In this document: positions 16,797 through 28,602 of the stretch, piece after piece
How positions within the stretch are numbered: position 1 is the stretch's first letter
Layout: each line of letters starts with the position of its first letter
Notes under the pieces: model-generated
Databases searched by the model: none
The model's input: only the letters and a program-made list of their open reading frames with translations
Told to the model about the DNA's origin: nothing
Origin: Rhodospirillaceae bacterium
Lineage (GTDB): Bacteria > Pseudomonadota > Alphaproteobacteria > DSM-16000 > Inquilinaceae
NCBI GenBank assembly: GCA_020638595.1
Contig: JACKIG010000007.1
Location: 124,001-188,000, forward strand
Direction of reading: 5' to 3'
DNA length: 64,000 nt
Program-made: the position numbers and the translations under genes

Positions 16797-18119
16797 ATGT
16801 CCAACTTTACCAGGCGAAACGTACTGAAGACGGGTGCGGGCCTTGCGGCAACCGGGGCGCTGGCGTCCAAGGGGTTGATCCGTCCGGCGTTCGCGCAGGA
16901 CATGAGCTTCACGCCCGAGGACGGTGCGTCGCTTCGCGTCCTCAGGTGGAGCAAGTTCGTCCAGGGCGACGAGGACCTGTTCCTGCAGAATGTCGCCAAG
17001 TTCACCGAGATGACCGGCGTGCAGGTCCAGGTCGACAACGAGTCCTGGGAAGACGTCCGGCCGAAGGCCGCCGTTGCCGCCAATGTCGGCAGCGGGCCCG
17101 ACATCATCTTCGGTTGGTACGACGACCCCCATCAGTATCCCGACAAGCTGGTCGACCTCACCGACCTGTGCGACTACCTGGGCGGCAAGTACGGCGGCTG
17201 GTTCGATGCCGCGCAGACCTATGGCATGCGCGACGGCCGCTGGATCGGCATGCCCTGGGGCGCGTCGGGCAACTGCCTCGTCTATCGCAAGTCCTGGGCT
17301 GAGGAAGCCGGCTTCTCGGAATGGCCGTCGGACACGGAAGGCCTGCTGGAAGTCATGCGCGCGATGTCGGCGAACGGCCATCCCCCGGGCTTCGCCCTCG
17401 GCAATGCGGTCGGCGACGGCAACACCTGGACGCACTGGGCGTTGTGGAGCCACGGCGGCAAGATGGTGGACGAGAACAACACCGTCGTGCTGAACAGCCC
17501 CGAGACGATCGCAGCCCTGAACTACGTCAAGCAGATGTACGAGACGTTCATCCCGGGCACGATCTCCTGGCTGGATCCCAACAACAACCGCGCCTTCCTG
17601 TCCGGGCAGATCAGCCTGACGGCGAACGGCATCTCGGTCTTCTACGCCGCGAAGAATTCCGACGATCCGGCAATCCGCGAGATGGCGGACGACATCTACC
17701 ACGCCAACATGCCCATCGGGCCGGTGGGCACGCACAGCGAACTGCACCTGTTCACCCAGGCGATGGTCTTCAACTACACGCAGTATCCCAACGCGTGTAA
17801 GGAATTCCTGCGCTTCATCATGGAATGGGACCAGTACCAGCCGTGGCAGGCGGCGGCGGAAGGCTATATCTGCCATCCGCTTCAGGCCTATGACGAGAAC
17901 CCGATCTGGACCGCGGACGTCCGCAACACCCCGTACCGCGACTGCATCCGCAACATGCTCTACAACGGCTATTCGGGCTCGCTGGGGTATGCATCGGCGG
18001 CGGCGATGGCGGACTACATCGTCGTGAACATGTTCGCCGAGGCGGCCTCGGGGGCGAAATCGCCGGAAGACGCGGCGGCCGATGCCCATCGCCGGGCGGA
18101 GCGGTACTACCGCATCTAA
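16797..18119 (+). CDS. ABC transporter extracellular solute-binding protein, Tat-exported
   Basis: Periplasmic binding protein of cluster D (family 1), 440 residues. The N-terminus has a twin-arginine signal, FTRRNVLKTG, then a hydrophobic stretch and an AFA-Q cleavage site. The mature protein has typical lobes with VRPKAAVAANVGSGPDIIFGW and many surface Trp and Tyr residues suited to sugar stacking. A GGGAGG ribosome-binding site lies seven bases before the ATG. Export in folded form by Tat is known for several such proteins. The sugar is unknown; neighbours suggest an oligosaccharide, polyol or acid sugar. Confidence 0.9.
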   Translation: MSNFTRRNVLKTGAGLAATGALASKGLIRPAFAQDMSFTPEDGASLRVLRWSKFVQGDEDLFLQNVAKFTEMTGVQVQVDNESWEDVRPKAAVAANVGSGPDIIFGWYDDPHQYPDKLVDLTDLCDYLGGKYGGWFDAAQTYGMRDGRWIGMPWGASGNCLVYRKSWAEEAGFSEWPSDTEGLLEVMRAMSANGHPPGFALGNAVGDGNTWTHWALWSHGGKMVDENNTVVLNSPETIAALNYVKQMYETFIPGTISWLDPNNNRAFLSGQISLTANGISVFYAAKNSDDPAIREMADDIYHANMPIGPVGTHSELHLFTQAMVFNYTQYPNACKEFLRFIMEWDQYQPWQAAAEGYICHPLQAYDENPIWTADVRNTPYRDCIRNMLYNGYSGSLGYASAAAMADYIVVNMFAEAASGAKSPEDAAADAHRRAERYYRI

Positions 18120-18201
18120 GCCGGGCTTGACCGGGCGGCGCGGGCACACCCCCGGCGCCGCCCGGTGCTTTTCTCACATGTGCAGGGAGTAGGCCCATCC
18201 C

Positions 18202-19152
18202 ATGGTCGCCGAAGCTCCAAAGGTCCCCGGACGGTCCTATCAGCTGTCGCTGTGGGCGCGGCTGAACAACAACCGGGACATTCTCGGCCTGTTCTTCATG
18301 CTGCCGGCGGCCGTCATCCTGCTGCTGTTCCTGACCTATCCCCTCGGGCTCGGGGTCTATCTCAGCATGACCGACTCGCGCATCGGCGGCGTCGGCAACT
18401 TCATCTGGTTCGAGAATTTCGAGTGGCTGTACGGCGACCGGGTCTTCTGGCTGGCCGTGTTCAACACGCTGCTCTATACGATCGCGGCCAGCATCATCAA
18501 ATTCGCCCTCGGCCTTTGGCTGGCGCTCATCCTCAACCATCATCTGCCGTTCAAGGCGTTCATCCGCGCAATCGTGCTCTTGCCCTGGATCGTGCCGACG
18601 GTGCTGTCGGCCATCGCCTTCTGGTGGCTCTTCGACAGCCAGTATTCGATCATCTCCTGGGCCTTGCAGAAGATGGGGATCATCGACCAGTACATCGATT
18701 TCCTCGGCGATCCGGACAATGCCCGCGCCTCGGTGATCGCGGCCAATATCTGGCGCGGCATCCCCTTCGTCGCCATCACCCTGCTGGCCGGCTTGCAGAC
18801 GATCTCGGTCTCGCTGCACGAGGCGGCGACCCTGGACGGCGCCACCCCCTGGCAGCGCTTCCGCCATATCACGCTGCCGATGCTGACGCCGATCATCGCC
18901 GTCGTCATGACGTTCTCGGTGCTGTTCACCTTCACCGACTTCCAGCTGATCTACGTGCTCACCCGCGGCGGACCGTTGAACGCCACGCATCTGATGGCCA
19001 CCCTGTCGTTCCAGCGCGCGATCCCCGGGACGCAGCTGGGCGAGGGGGCGGCCATCGCCACGGCCATGATCCCGTTCCTGATCACGGCCATTCTGTTCAG
19101 CTATTTCGGCCTCCAGAACCGCAAATGGCAGCATGGAGGGCGCGATGACTGA
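18202..19152 (+). CDS. Sugar ABC transporter permease (MalF/UgpA type)
   Basis: Inner-membrane permease of 316 residues with six main helices. The EAA loop that docks on the ATPase reads EAATLDGATPWQRFRHITLP near residue 212. It is 82 bases after the binding-protein gene and overlaps the second permease by eight bases. Confidence 0.93.
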   Translation: MVAEAPKVPGRSYQLSLWARLNNNRDILGLFFMLPAAVILLLFLTYPLGLGVYLSMTDSRIGGVGNFIWFENFEWLYGDRVFWLAVFNTLLYTIAASIIKFALGLWLALILNHHLPFKAFIRAIVLLPWIVPTVLSAIAFWWLFDSQYSIISWALQKMGIIDQYIDFLGDPDNARASVIAANIWRGIPFVAITLLAGLQTISVSLHEAATLDGATPWQRFRHITLPMLTPIIAVVMTFSVLFTFTDFQLIYVLTRGGPLNATHLMATLSFQRAIPGTQLGEGAAIATAMIPFLITAILFSYFGLQNRKWQHGGRDD

Positions 19153-20035
19153 CGCCGTGTCGTCCGACAAGGCCGTCCACGATGAAGGCGGCATGGCCTA
19201 TCTGACCTCGCTGCCCCGCAAGGTCGTGACGATCTACATACCGCTGGCCATCTTCATCTTCGTGCTGCTGTTTCCGTTCTATTGGATGACCGTCGTCGCC
19301 ATCAAACCGGACGGCGAGCTGATCGAGCAGGGGGCCAATCCCTTCTGGGTGGACAACCCGACCCTGGACCATATCCGCCACCTGCTGTTCGAGACGTCGT
19401 ATCCGCACTGGCTGTGGAACACGATGCTGGTGGCGACGGTGTCGACCTTCCTGTCGCTGTTCTGCGCGGTGCTGGCGGCCTATGCCATCGAGCGGCTGCG
19501 CTACACCGGATCGCGCTATGTCGGCATGGGCATCTTCCTGGCCTATCTGGTGCCGCCGAGCATCCTGTTCATTCCCCTGTCGATCATGGTGCAGGCCTAT
19601 GGGGTCCGCGATACGCCGCTGGCCCTGATCCTGACCTATCCGACCTTCCTGATCCCGTTCAGCACCTGGCTGCTGATGGGCTACTTCCGCTCGATCCCGT
19701 ATGAGCTGGAGGAATGCGCCCTGATCGACGGGGCGTCGCGCCTGCAGATCCTGACCAAGATCACGCTGCCGCTGGCGGTGCCCGGCCTGATTTCCGCCGG
19801 CATCTTCGCCTTCACGCTGTCGTGGAACGAATTCATCTATGCCTTGACCTTCATCGATGCGTCGGAGAACAAGACGGTGCCCGTGGCCATTGTCACCGAG
19901 CTGGTGACGGGCGACATCTATGCCTGGGGATCGCTGATGGCGGGCGCGCTGCTGGGCTCGTTGCCGGTGGCCATCCTCTATTCCTTCTTCGTCGACCACT
20001 ACGTTTCCAGCATGACCGGGGCGGTCAAGGAATAG
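19145..20035 (+). CDS. Sugar ABC transporter permease (MalG/UgpE type)
   Basis: Second membrane subunit, 296 residues, six predicted helices. EAA loop EECALIDGASRLQILTKITLP lies near residue 190, and the C-terminal SFFVDHYVSSMTGAVKE is typical of MalG-type permeases. Start ATG overlaps the first permease gene. The methyltransferase-like gene begins eight bases after its stop. Confidence 0.92.
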   Translation: MTDAVSSDKAVHDEGGMAYLTSLPRKVVTIYIPLAIFIFVLLFPFYWMTVVAIKPDGELIEQGANPFWVDNPTLDHIRHLLFETSYPHWLWNTMLVATVSTFLSLFCAVLAAYAIERLRYTGSRYVGMGIFLAYLVPPSILFIPLSIMVQAYGVRDTPLALILTYPTFLIPFSTWLLMGYFRSIPYELEECALIDGASRLQILTKITLPLAVPGLISAGIFAFTLSWNEFIYALTFIDASENKTVPVAIVTELVTGDIYAWGSLMAGALLGSLPVAILYSFFVDHYVSSMTGAVKE

Positions 20036-20043
20036 GCGGCGCG

Positions 20044-21183
20044 ATGCAGGGCGGGGACGGCGCCCGGCCATTCCGGTTCTTCGATAACCGGCAAAAATAC
20101 CTGCTGTTCGTCGCCACCAGCACCGAGAAGCGGGTGACGGCGGAGCGTATCGGCCACGAGTTCGAGGCGATCGAGCCGGTGCCGCCGGCGGTCCACATCT
20201 TCGATGCCGGTGTGGGCGACGGCACGCTGCTGACGCGGGTGCTCCGCCAGTTCCACCATCGCTGGCCGACGCTGCCGCTGTTGGCCACGGGCAAGGAGAT
20301 CAGCCGCGAGGACATCTACCTGATCCTGGCGCGGCTGGCCGATCGCTTCTTCGAACATCCGCGCCTGGTGGTCGTGTTGACCAACCTGCTCTATGGCGAG
20401 GCGCCGGGCCTGCTGCCCCACGAGGGCGAGCGCCGCCAGCTGCTGCGCTGGCACGAGGTGCCGTTGAGCGGCACCTCCGCCCACGATTTCGACCGCCAGA
20501 TCCGCGCGACGCTGCCCTTCGTGCACGACGCCTGGCGCACCCAGCCGAGCCCGGCGACCGGCAGCCCGGTCAGCCAGACGCCGGCGGTGCTGGTGCTCTA
20601 TCGGGCCGACGAGGCCTTCGGTCTGCACGACGTCATCCCACGGCGCGGACAGCCGCTGGCGCGCGGCTATGACCTCGCCATCGTCTCCCAGCCCTACAGG
20701 GCGCGCTTGCCGGCGGAGGTGAAGGTGCGCCGCGTGCTGGCGCCGCTGGCCCGGGCGCTGGCCCCGGGTGGGCGCATGGTCACGGTGCAGTCGACCGGCC
20801 GCGATCCGGGGATGGAGATCATCCACCGTGTCTGGCCGGACGAACAGCCGTTCCGCACCCCCCGGCAACTGCTGATGGCCGAGCTGTGGCGCCAGCTCGG
20901 CGATGCCAGCGACGGCTTCGCCCGCGACGAGCCGCATGCGGCCGACGCCGAATTCACGTTCGAGCTGGTGCTGGATCAGTATGAAATCGCCGGGGGCATC
21001 GGCAGCTCGGCCCTGCTGGCGGCCTGGAACGCCGCCGTCTACGTGGCCCAGATCGACGACGATCGGCTGACCGCCGCCATGTCGCAGCACGCCTATATCG
21101 ATGCGACGCGCCAGGTGGTCGATGCCCACAGCGGCCTGTGGTTCCGCAACGAAAGCTTCGTGATCAGCCGGCGGCAGGGCTGA
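20044..21183 (+). CDS. SAM-dependent methyltransferase-like protein of unknown substrate
   Basis: A 379-residue cytoplasmic protein. Residues about 46-60 read VHIFDAGVGDGTLL, a class I SAM-binding motif, followed by an acidic strand-end Glu (TGKEIS) where the ribose-binding acid is expected. A later strand holds ALAPGGRMVTVQSTGRDPG, the usual post-motif segment of Rossmann methyltransferases. The rest is not recognised. It lies eight bases after the importer permease, so it is almost surely in the same operon, which is unusual for a sugar importer. It could modify the imported compound or a regulatory protein. Function is not assigned. Confidence 0.65.
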   Translation: MQGGDGARPFRFFDNRQKYLLFVATSTEKRVTAERIGHEFEAIEPVPPAVHIFDAGVGDGTLLTRVLRQFHHRWPTLPLLATGKEISREDIYLILARLADRFFEHPRLVVVLTNLLYGEAPGLLPHEGERRQLLRWHEVPLSGTSAHDFDRQIRATLPFVHDAWRTQPSPATGSPVSQTPAVLVLYRADEAFGLHDVIPRRGQPLARGYDLAIVSQPYRARLPAEVKVRRVLAPLARALAPGGRMVTVQSTGRDPGMEIIHRVWPDEQPFRTPRQLLMAELWRQLGDASDGFARDEPHAADAEFTFELVLDQYEIAGGIGSSALLAAWNAAVYVAQIDDDRLTAAMSQHAYIDATRQVVDAHSGLWFRNESFVISRRQG

Positions 21184-21210
21184 GCGGTCGGGCAAGCCTG
21201 TCGGGCTGCG

Positions 21211-22488
21211 TCACGGCATGACCTTGAACGCCGCGCGGAAGAATTCGGGCTTGCCGAAATTGCCGGACTTCAAGGCCAGGGCCAGGTCCGGTACCGCGTC
21301 GGTGCCGGAGATTGCGACCGTCGCCGGCACGCCGGGATCGATCTGCGGGCCGATGCGCAGGCCCTTGATCCCCAGGGCGGCGACCACGGCGCCGGAAGTC
21401 TCGCCGCCCGCCACCACCAGGCGCCGGACCCCGCGGTCCACCAGCCCCCGCGCGACGACGGCCAGCGCCTGTTCGACCATCGCGCCGGCCTTGTCGCGGC
21501 CGAGCCGCTTCTGCACCGCGGCGACCTGGTCGGGCGCGGCGCTGGCGGCGATCAGCACCGGCCCTTGGGCCAGCCGCTCCTCCGACCATTTGAGCGCATC
21601 CGCGGCGACGTCGTGTCCCTCGGCCAGCTTGAAGGGATCGACCTGGAACACCGGACCCGATTGGGCGAAGTCTTCGATCTGGCCCAGCGTCGCCGGCGAG
21701 CAGCTGCCGGCGATGACGGCTTCGGCCCCGGCGATGGTCGGCAGGTCGTCGGCCAGCAGCCCGGCATCCAACAGCCCGGCATCGCGATAGGCATCCGGCA
21801 GGCCGAGGGCGACGCCCGATCCGCCGGTGATCAGCGGCAGGTCGCCCAGCGCCTCGCCGATGCAGCGCAGGTGCCATTCGGTCAGCGCATCGACGATGGC
21901 GATGCGCACGCCGCGCCGGCGCAGATCCTCGCATTCGGCCTGGATGGCCCCGGCGCCATGGTCGACGGTGCGAAAGGGCACCAGCCCGACCTCGCCCTTG
22001 GTCTGGCGGCGCAGAAACCGAACGAGGTTGCCGTCGGTCATCGGCGTCAGCGGGTGGTGCCGCATCGGCGAATCCGACAGCAGCTGTTGGCCGACGAACA
22101 GATGGCCGTGATAGACGGTGCGCCCGTTTTCCGGGAAGGCCGGGCAGGCGATGGTGAAGCTGTCGCCCAGGTCTTCCAGCAGGGCTTCGGCGACCGGGCC
22201 GATATTGCCCTTCTCGGTGCTGTCGAAGGTGGAGCAGTACTTGAAGAAGAATCGCGATGCCCCGGCCTGCTTTAGCCAGGCCAGGGCCGCACGCGACTGT
22301 GCAACCGCCTCGGCCACCGGAATCGTCCGCGATTTCAGGGCGACGACGATGGCATCGACATCCTCCGGCGCCGGCCCGTCGGGAATGCCGATGGCCTGTA
22401 CCGTGCGCATGCCTTCCTGGACCAGCGTGTTGGCGAGATCCGTCGCACCGGTGAAATCGTCAGCGATGCAGCCAAGCACGAGCGCCAT
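21211..22488 (-). CDS. otnK: Four-carbon acid sugar kinase family (3-oxo-tetronate kinase-like)
   Basis: Kinase of the DUF1537 family, which phosphorylates 3-oxo-tetronates or related acid sugars at the 4-position. The N-terminal domain begins VLGCIADDFTGATDLANTL with the family's DDFTG motif; the C-terminal nucleotide-binding domain has VVAGGETSGAVVAALG. Length 425 residues is normal. The start was set at the ATG directly before VLGCIADD. It is divergent from an OtnI-like isomerase gene; this pair is a known mark of D-threonate/L-threonate/D-erythronate pathways. The aldolase partner (OtnC) and threonate dehydrogenase (LtnD) are not in the window. Confidence 0.85.
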   Translation of the reverse strand: MALVLGCIADDFTGATDLANTLVQEGMRTVQAIGIPDGPAPEDVDAIVVALKSRTIPVAEAVAQSRAALAWLKQAGASRFFFKYCSTFDSTEKGNIGPVAEALLEDLGDSFTIACPAFPENGRTVYHGHLFVGQQLLSDSPMRHHPLTPMTDGNLVRFLRRQTKGEVGLVPFRTVDHGAGAIQAECEDLRRRGVRIAIVDALTEWHLRCIGEALGDLPLITGGSGVALGLPDAYRDAGLLDAGLLADDLPTIAGAEAVIAGSCSPATLGQIEDFAQSGPVFQVDPFKLAEGHDVAADALKWSEERLAQGPVLIAASAAPDQVAAVQKRLGRDKAGAMVEQALAVVARGLVDRGVRRLVVAGGETSGAVVAALGIKGLRIGPQIDPGVPATVAISGTDAVPDLALALKSGNFGKPEFFRAAFKVMP

Positions 22489-22623
22489 CTTGCCGGTACC
22501 CCTATCGATTCGTGCGGGTTTCCGTCGCAAGCGCCGGGCGGCTGCTGGAGGCGAACCCGGTCCTTCTGCTAGCATGACGAACGGACCTTCGCCACCCGTT
22601 GTCACGAAGAAGAGGCACCGTCA

Positions 22624-23409
22624 ATGCCACGCTTTGCCGCCAATCTGTCCATGCTGTTCCAGGACCTGCCCTTCCTCGACCGCTTTGCGGCGGCGCAGGC
22701 GGCGGGCTTCGGGGCGGTGGAGTTCCTGTTTCCCTACGACCATCCGGCAGACACAGTGGCCGGGCGGCTGAAAGCGGCCGGGCTGCAGCAGGCCCTGTTC
22801 AACCTGCCGCCCGGTGATTGGGCCGGGGGCGAGCGCGGCCTGGCGGCGCTGCCGGGACGGGAGGCGGAGTTCCGGGAGTCCGTCGATACGGCGCTGGCCT
22901 ATGCCCGGGCGCTGGGCTGCCGCAAGCTGCACGCGATGGCGGGGGTGACCCCGGGCGGAGCGGCGGAGGCGGACTGCCGCGCGCTCTACATCGAAAACCT
23001 GCGCGCCACGGCGGCGCGGCTGGCGGCCGAAGACATCCTGCTGCTGATCGAGCCGCTGAATCAGCGCGACATGCCCGGCTATTTCCTGAAGACGACGGGC
23101 CAGGCGCGCGAGATCATTGCAGAGGTGGGAGCACCGAACCTGAAGCTGCAGTTCGACGTCTATCACACCCAGATCAGCGAGGGCGATCTGGCGGTGCGCC
23201 TTCGCGACCTGTTCGGCCTGATCGGCCATATCCAGATCGCCGGGGTGCCGGAGCGGCATGAACCTTCGGTAGGCGAAATCAACTACCCCTACCTCTTCGC
23301 GCTGATGGACCAGCTTGGCTATGATGGCTGGGTGGGCTGCGAATATCGCCCTGCCGGCGGCACGGTCGAAGGGCTGGGGTGGGCCCACAGCTACGGGATC
23401 GGTGCGTAG
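22624..23409 (+). CDS. otnI: Hydroxypyruvate isomerase family (2-oxo-tetronate isomerase-like)
   Basis: TIM-barrel isomerase of 261 residues. The segments FAANLSMLFQDLPFLDRF, LLIEPLNQRDMPGYFL, LQFDVYHTQISEGDL and the C-terminal GWVGCEYRPAGGTVEGLGW match the Hyi/OtnI family; conserved Glu, Asp, His and Glu bind the metal. Because an OtnK-like kinase lies head-to-head with it, conversion of 2-oxo-tetronate to 3-oxo-tetronate is more likely than hydroxypyruvate isomerisation. Both remain possible. Confidence 0.85.
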   Translation: MPRFAANLSMLFQDLPFLDRFAAAQAAGFGAVEFLFPYDHPADTVAGRLKAAGLQQALFNLPPGDWAGGERGLAALPGREAEFRESVDTALAYARALGCRKLHAMAGVTPGGAAEADCRALYIENLRATAARLAAEDILLLIEPLNQRDMPGYFLKTTGQAREIIAEVGAPNLKLQFDVYHTQISEGDLAVRLRDLFGLIGHIQIAGVPERHEPSVGEINYPYLFALMDQLGYDGWVGCEYRPAGGTVEGLGWAHSYGIGA

Positions 23410-23431
23410 CGGGGGCTCGCGGACAAGGCCC

Positions 23432-24388
23432 ATGGCGACACCGGGGCACAAGGCGCGGCTTGCCGGCAGCGACGGTGCGGTCGACATCCCGCACGGGTCC
23501 TGGATCGACCGCTATGCGCCCGAAACGGTCGCACCCTATCTGACGCTGATGCGCCTGGACCGGCCGATCGGCTGGTGGCTGCTGCTGTTTCCGTGCTGGT
23601 GGGGCCTGGCGCTGGCACCGCATGCGGACGGGTATGGGTGGCGCGACCTCTGGTTCGCGGCCTTGTTCCTGGTAGGCGCCGTGGTCATGCGCGGCGCGGG
23701 CTGCACCGTCAACGACATCTTCGACCGGAAGATCGACGGGCAGGTCGCCCGCACCCGCACACGGCCCATTGCCAGCGGCCGCATCACCGTTGCGCAGGCG
23801 CTGGTCTTCCTGGCGGTGCAACTGCTGGTCGGCCTGGCGATCCTGGTGCAGTTCAATGCCGCTGCCGTCTGGGTGGCGATCGCATCGCTGGGGCTGGTGG
23901 TCGTCTATCCGCTGATGAAGCGCGTGACGTGGTGGCCGCAGGCCGTCCTGGGCATCACCTTCAACTGGGGCGCGCTGGTGGGGTGGGTGGCGGTGACGGG
24001 GCGGCTCGACTGGGCGCCGGTCGTCCTCTACCTGTCGGGGGCGCTGTGGACGATCGGCTACGACACGGTCTACGCCCATCAGGACAAGGCGGACGACGCG
24101 CGTGTCGGCGTGAAGTCGACGGCACTGAAATGGGGCGACGCCAGCAAGCCCTGGGTATTGGGCTTCTATGTCGCGGCCGTTGCGGGGATGACCGCGGCCG
24201 GCGTCCTTGCCGGCCTGCATGCGGTGTTCCTGGGCGCGATGGCCGCGGGGTTGGCGTTCCTCCTGCTCCAGCTGCGCCAATGGCGGCCGGACGATCCCGC
24301 CGACTGCCTGAGGAAGTTCAAGAACCAGCGCATCTTTGCGTGGATCGTCCTGGCGGGCTTCGTGGTCGGCCGCATTGCCGGCGGGTAG
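23432..24388 (+). CDS. ubiA: 4-hydroxybenzoate polyprenyltransferase UbiA
   Basis: Membrane prenyltransferase that attaches the isoprenoid tail to 4-hydroxybenzoate in ubiquinone synthesis. Both Asp-rich Mg-diphosphate motifs are present: NDIFDRKID near residue 95 and DTVYAHQDKADD near residue 210. About eight hydrophobic helices follow. 318 residues, normal. The start is the ATG before ATPGHKA; it sits 22 bases after the isomerase gene but is functionally unrelated. Confidence 0.93.
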   Translation: MATPGHKARLAGSDGAVDIPHGSWIDRYAPETVAPYLTLMRLDRPIGWWLLLFPCWWGLALAPHADGYGWRDLWFAALFLVGAVVMRGAGCTVNDIFDRKIDGQVARTRTRPIASGRITVAQALVFLAVQLLVGLAILVQFNAAAVWVAIASLGLVVVYPLMKRVTWWPQAVLGITFNWGALVGWVAVTGRLDWAPVVLYLSGALWTIGYDTVYAHQDKADDARVGVKSTALKWGDASKPWVLGFYVAAVAGMTAAGVLAGLHAVFLGAMAAGLAFLLLQLRQWRPDDPADCLRKFKNQRIFAWIVLAGFVVGRIAGG

Positions 24389-24403
24389 CGCCGGCGCCCG
24401 GCC

Positions 24404-25609
24404 TTACGCAGCCGCCTTCGGCGGCAGGGTGTCGCCGTTGACCAGCTCGATCAGGCGCTCGACATAGATCGGGTCCAGGTGATTGCCCGACATGTCGCGG
24501 AGAATGGGGACGGCGTCTTCCGGCGTTTGCTTCGGCCGGTACGACCGGTGCTCGGTCAACGCGCAGAAGACATCGCAGACGGCGATCAGGCGGCTGAGAT
24601 CGTGGATTCCGTCCGCCGGCAGATGATGCGGGTATCCCGTGCCGTCCAGCCTTTCGTGATGCTGCACGGCGGCCCGGATCACCAGGTCATCATACGCGCC
24701 GGAGTGGCGCAGGATCTTCTCGCTCTCGATCGGGTGCCGCTGGATGACCGCCGTCTCCTCGTCCGTCAGCTTCCCTGGCTTCTGCAGGATGGGCAGGGGC
24801 ATCGCAAGCTTGCCGACATCGTGCAGCAGCCCGGTTTCGAACAGCCGCAATTCGTCGGCCTTGCGCCGCACGCCGATGTGCCGGCCCAGCAGCAGGGCCG
24901 TAATCCCCACATCCAGGCCGTGCACCACCGATTCCGCGTGGTGCTGGCGCAGCAGGGCCAGGAAGTCGGTGAGGGCGGAGCTGTCCAGCGTTTCGACCAC
25001 CGACGTGGCCAGGGCCTGCACATCGGCGCGGGGGATCGGCTGACCGGCACGGATGCGGGCGGTCAGGTCGTGAACGACGTCCTTGGTGCGGGTCCAGATC
25101 CTGGCGATCGCCGGGTCCGACTGCGCGATTGTCCGGTCCGTGGTGTTGCCGGCCAGAAGCCGGAATGCATGGATCTGGTGCTCGGCCCGGGCATCGGTGA
25201 AGATCAGCCCGTCAACCCCCGTCTGGCGTTCCGCATGGGCAGTCCAAGGGGTGTTCTTGGGGCCGGCGACGATGACGAGCGGCGGACGTGAGCCCGTGCG
25301 GTGCAGCCTTTCAAGGAACTCCGCGATCTCGGGATCGTTCGGCCGTTCGCCGATGATCAGCGCGAAGCAGCCTTGAAGCGTCACCGGCACCAGCGCATCC
25401 CACCGCCGGCCGACGGCCCGGGGGACGTAGTCGTGGGCAAGGAAAGCCAGCAGCCCGCTGAGCGGCGTCATGTCCGATGCAACTATCAGTACGCGATTGC
25501 GGGGGGCGGTTTCGGCCCTGAACGCGCAGTCCGGCGCCCCCTGATCTCGCGGGTCCAACCTTTTAGTAGTTGGATCGGCGGATGTACTTCTTTTTGGTTC
25601 AAGCCCCAT
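24404..25609 (-). CDS. HD-GYP domain protein with receiver-like N-terminus
   Basis: Predicted cyclic-di-GMP phosphodiesterase, 401 residues. The HD-GYP domain covers about residues 205-395: metal-binding HD in LLHDVGK (about 263-264), RHPIESEKIL, HHERLDGTGYP (GYP about 325-327), then the SRLIAVCDVFCALTEHRSYRP motif. The first 150 residues start with RVLIVASDMTPLSGLLAF like a response-regulator strand, but the usual phospho-acceptor Asp pattern is not evident. Hence its activity may not be controlled by phosphorylation. It converges on ubiA and is monocistronic. Confidence 0.85.
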   Translation of the reverse strand: MGLEPKRSTSADPTTKRLDPRDQGAPDCAFRAETAPRNRVLIVASDMTPLSGLLAFLAHDYVPRAVGRRWDALVPVTLQGCFALIIGERPNDPEIAEFLERLHRTGSRPPLVIVAGPKNTPWTAHAERQTGVDGLIFTDARAEHQIHAFRLLAGNTTDRTIAQSDPAIARIWTRTKDVVHDLTARIRAGQPIPRADVQALATSVVETLDSSALTDFLALLRQHHAESVVHGLDVGITALLLGRHIGVRRKADELRLFETGLLHDVGKLAMPLPILQKPGKLTDEETAVIQRHPIESEKILRHSGAYDDLVIRAAVQHHERLDGTGYPHHLPADGIHDLSRLIAVCDVFCALTEHRSYRPKQTPEDAVPILRDMSGNHLDPIYVERLIELVNGDTLPPKAAA

Positions 25610-25751
25610 GGACCTCAACCTGTCGAAATCGGATAGGAAAGCGGATCCCGGCTACCCTATGCGCGATGGCCTTAAGAAAGCCTGAAGCGGTGTCGACCGA
25701 CCGGAAGTTCGTCTATCATCGCGGCAGTGCCACCGAACCGGAGCGTCGCGC

Positions 25752-26003
25752 ATGGGAATACTGTCGTGGATCGTGCTGGGCCTGGTGGCAGGTGCCTTGG
25801 CCAAGCTGGTGATGCCGGGACGGGACCCGGGCGGCATCTTCATCACGATTCTGATCGGCATTGTCGGCGCCGTCGTCGGCGGCTTCATCGCCAGCGCCCT
25901 GGGGCTGGGCACGGTCAGCGGCTTCAATGTGCGCAGCATCCTGGTCGCCGCCGGCGGGGCGATCCTGCTGCTGTTCGCCTTTCGCGCCATCAAGGGCCGC
26001 TGA
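25752..26003 (+). CDS. GlsB/YeaQ/YmgE family stress membrane protein
   Basis: Small membrane protein of 83 residues with three hydrophobic segments (about 3-19, 29-48, 60-77) rich in Gly. The opening GILSWIVLGLVAGALAKLVMPG and the ITILIGIVGAVVGG block are the family signature (transglycosylase-associated protein). Such proteins are induced by acid or osmotic stress; mechanism unknown. Confidence 0.88.
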   Translation: MGILSWIVLGLVAGALAKLVMPGRDPGGIFITILIGIVGAVVGGFIASALGLGTVSGFNVRSILVAAGGAILLLFAFRAIKGR

Positions 26004-26174
26004 CGGCCGTCCCCTGCGGGCCTCACCCGCTGGGGGCCGGCGGGTAGATTGCACATTCGCGTGCCGGCACCTCGATGGGCCGGATCGTCGCGACGTCGCC
26101 CCCTGGCCGGGGCCAGATCCCCTCGTGCGCGGGCGCAGCCGCCCTGGCCACGCAATTGCCTGCCGCAATTGCGC

Positions 26175-26205
26175 TTGACCTTCCAGTGGCTGGAAGCATC
26201 AGCAT
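26175..26205 (+). promoter_or_regulatory. MerR/CueR-type copper promoter of copA
   Basis: TTGACC and CAGCAT are separated by 19 bases, the overlong spacer that MerR-family activators need. Inside the spacer lies a perfect operator palindrome CTTCCAG-TGG-CTGGAAG (26180-26196), matching the CueR pattern ACCTTCC-N-GGAAGG. The promoter ends 46 bases before copA. No cueR gene is in the window. Confidence 0.8.
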
Positions 26206-26250
26206 CAGGCCAGAACCGGAAACCGGGGCGCGAAGCGTCGAGGGGGCGTA

Positions 26251-28593
<2,343 letters not shown>

Positions 28594-28602
28594 CGCCGGG
28601 CT

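Noticed and set aside
25607..25751. Riboswitch upstream of the HD-GYP or GlsB gene
   Set aside because: No recognisable cyclic-di-GMP aptamer core could be drawn.
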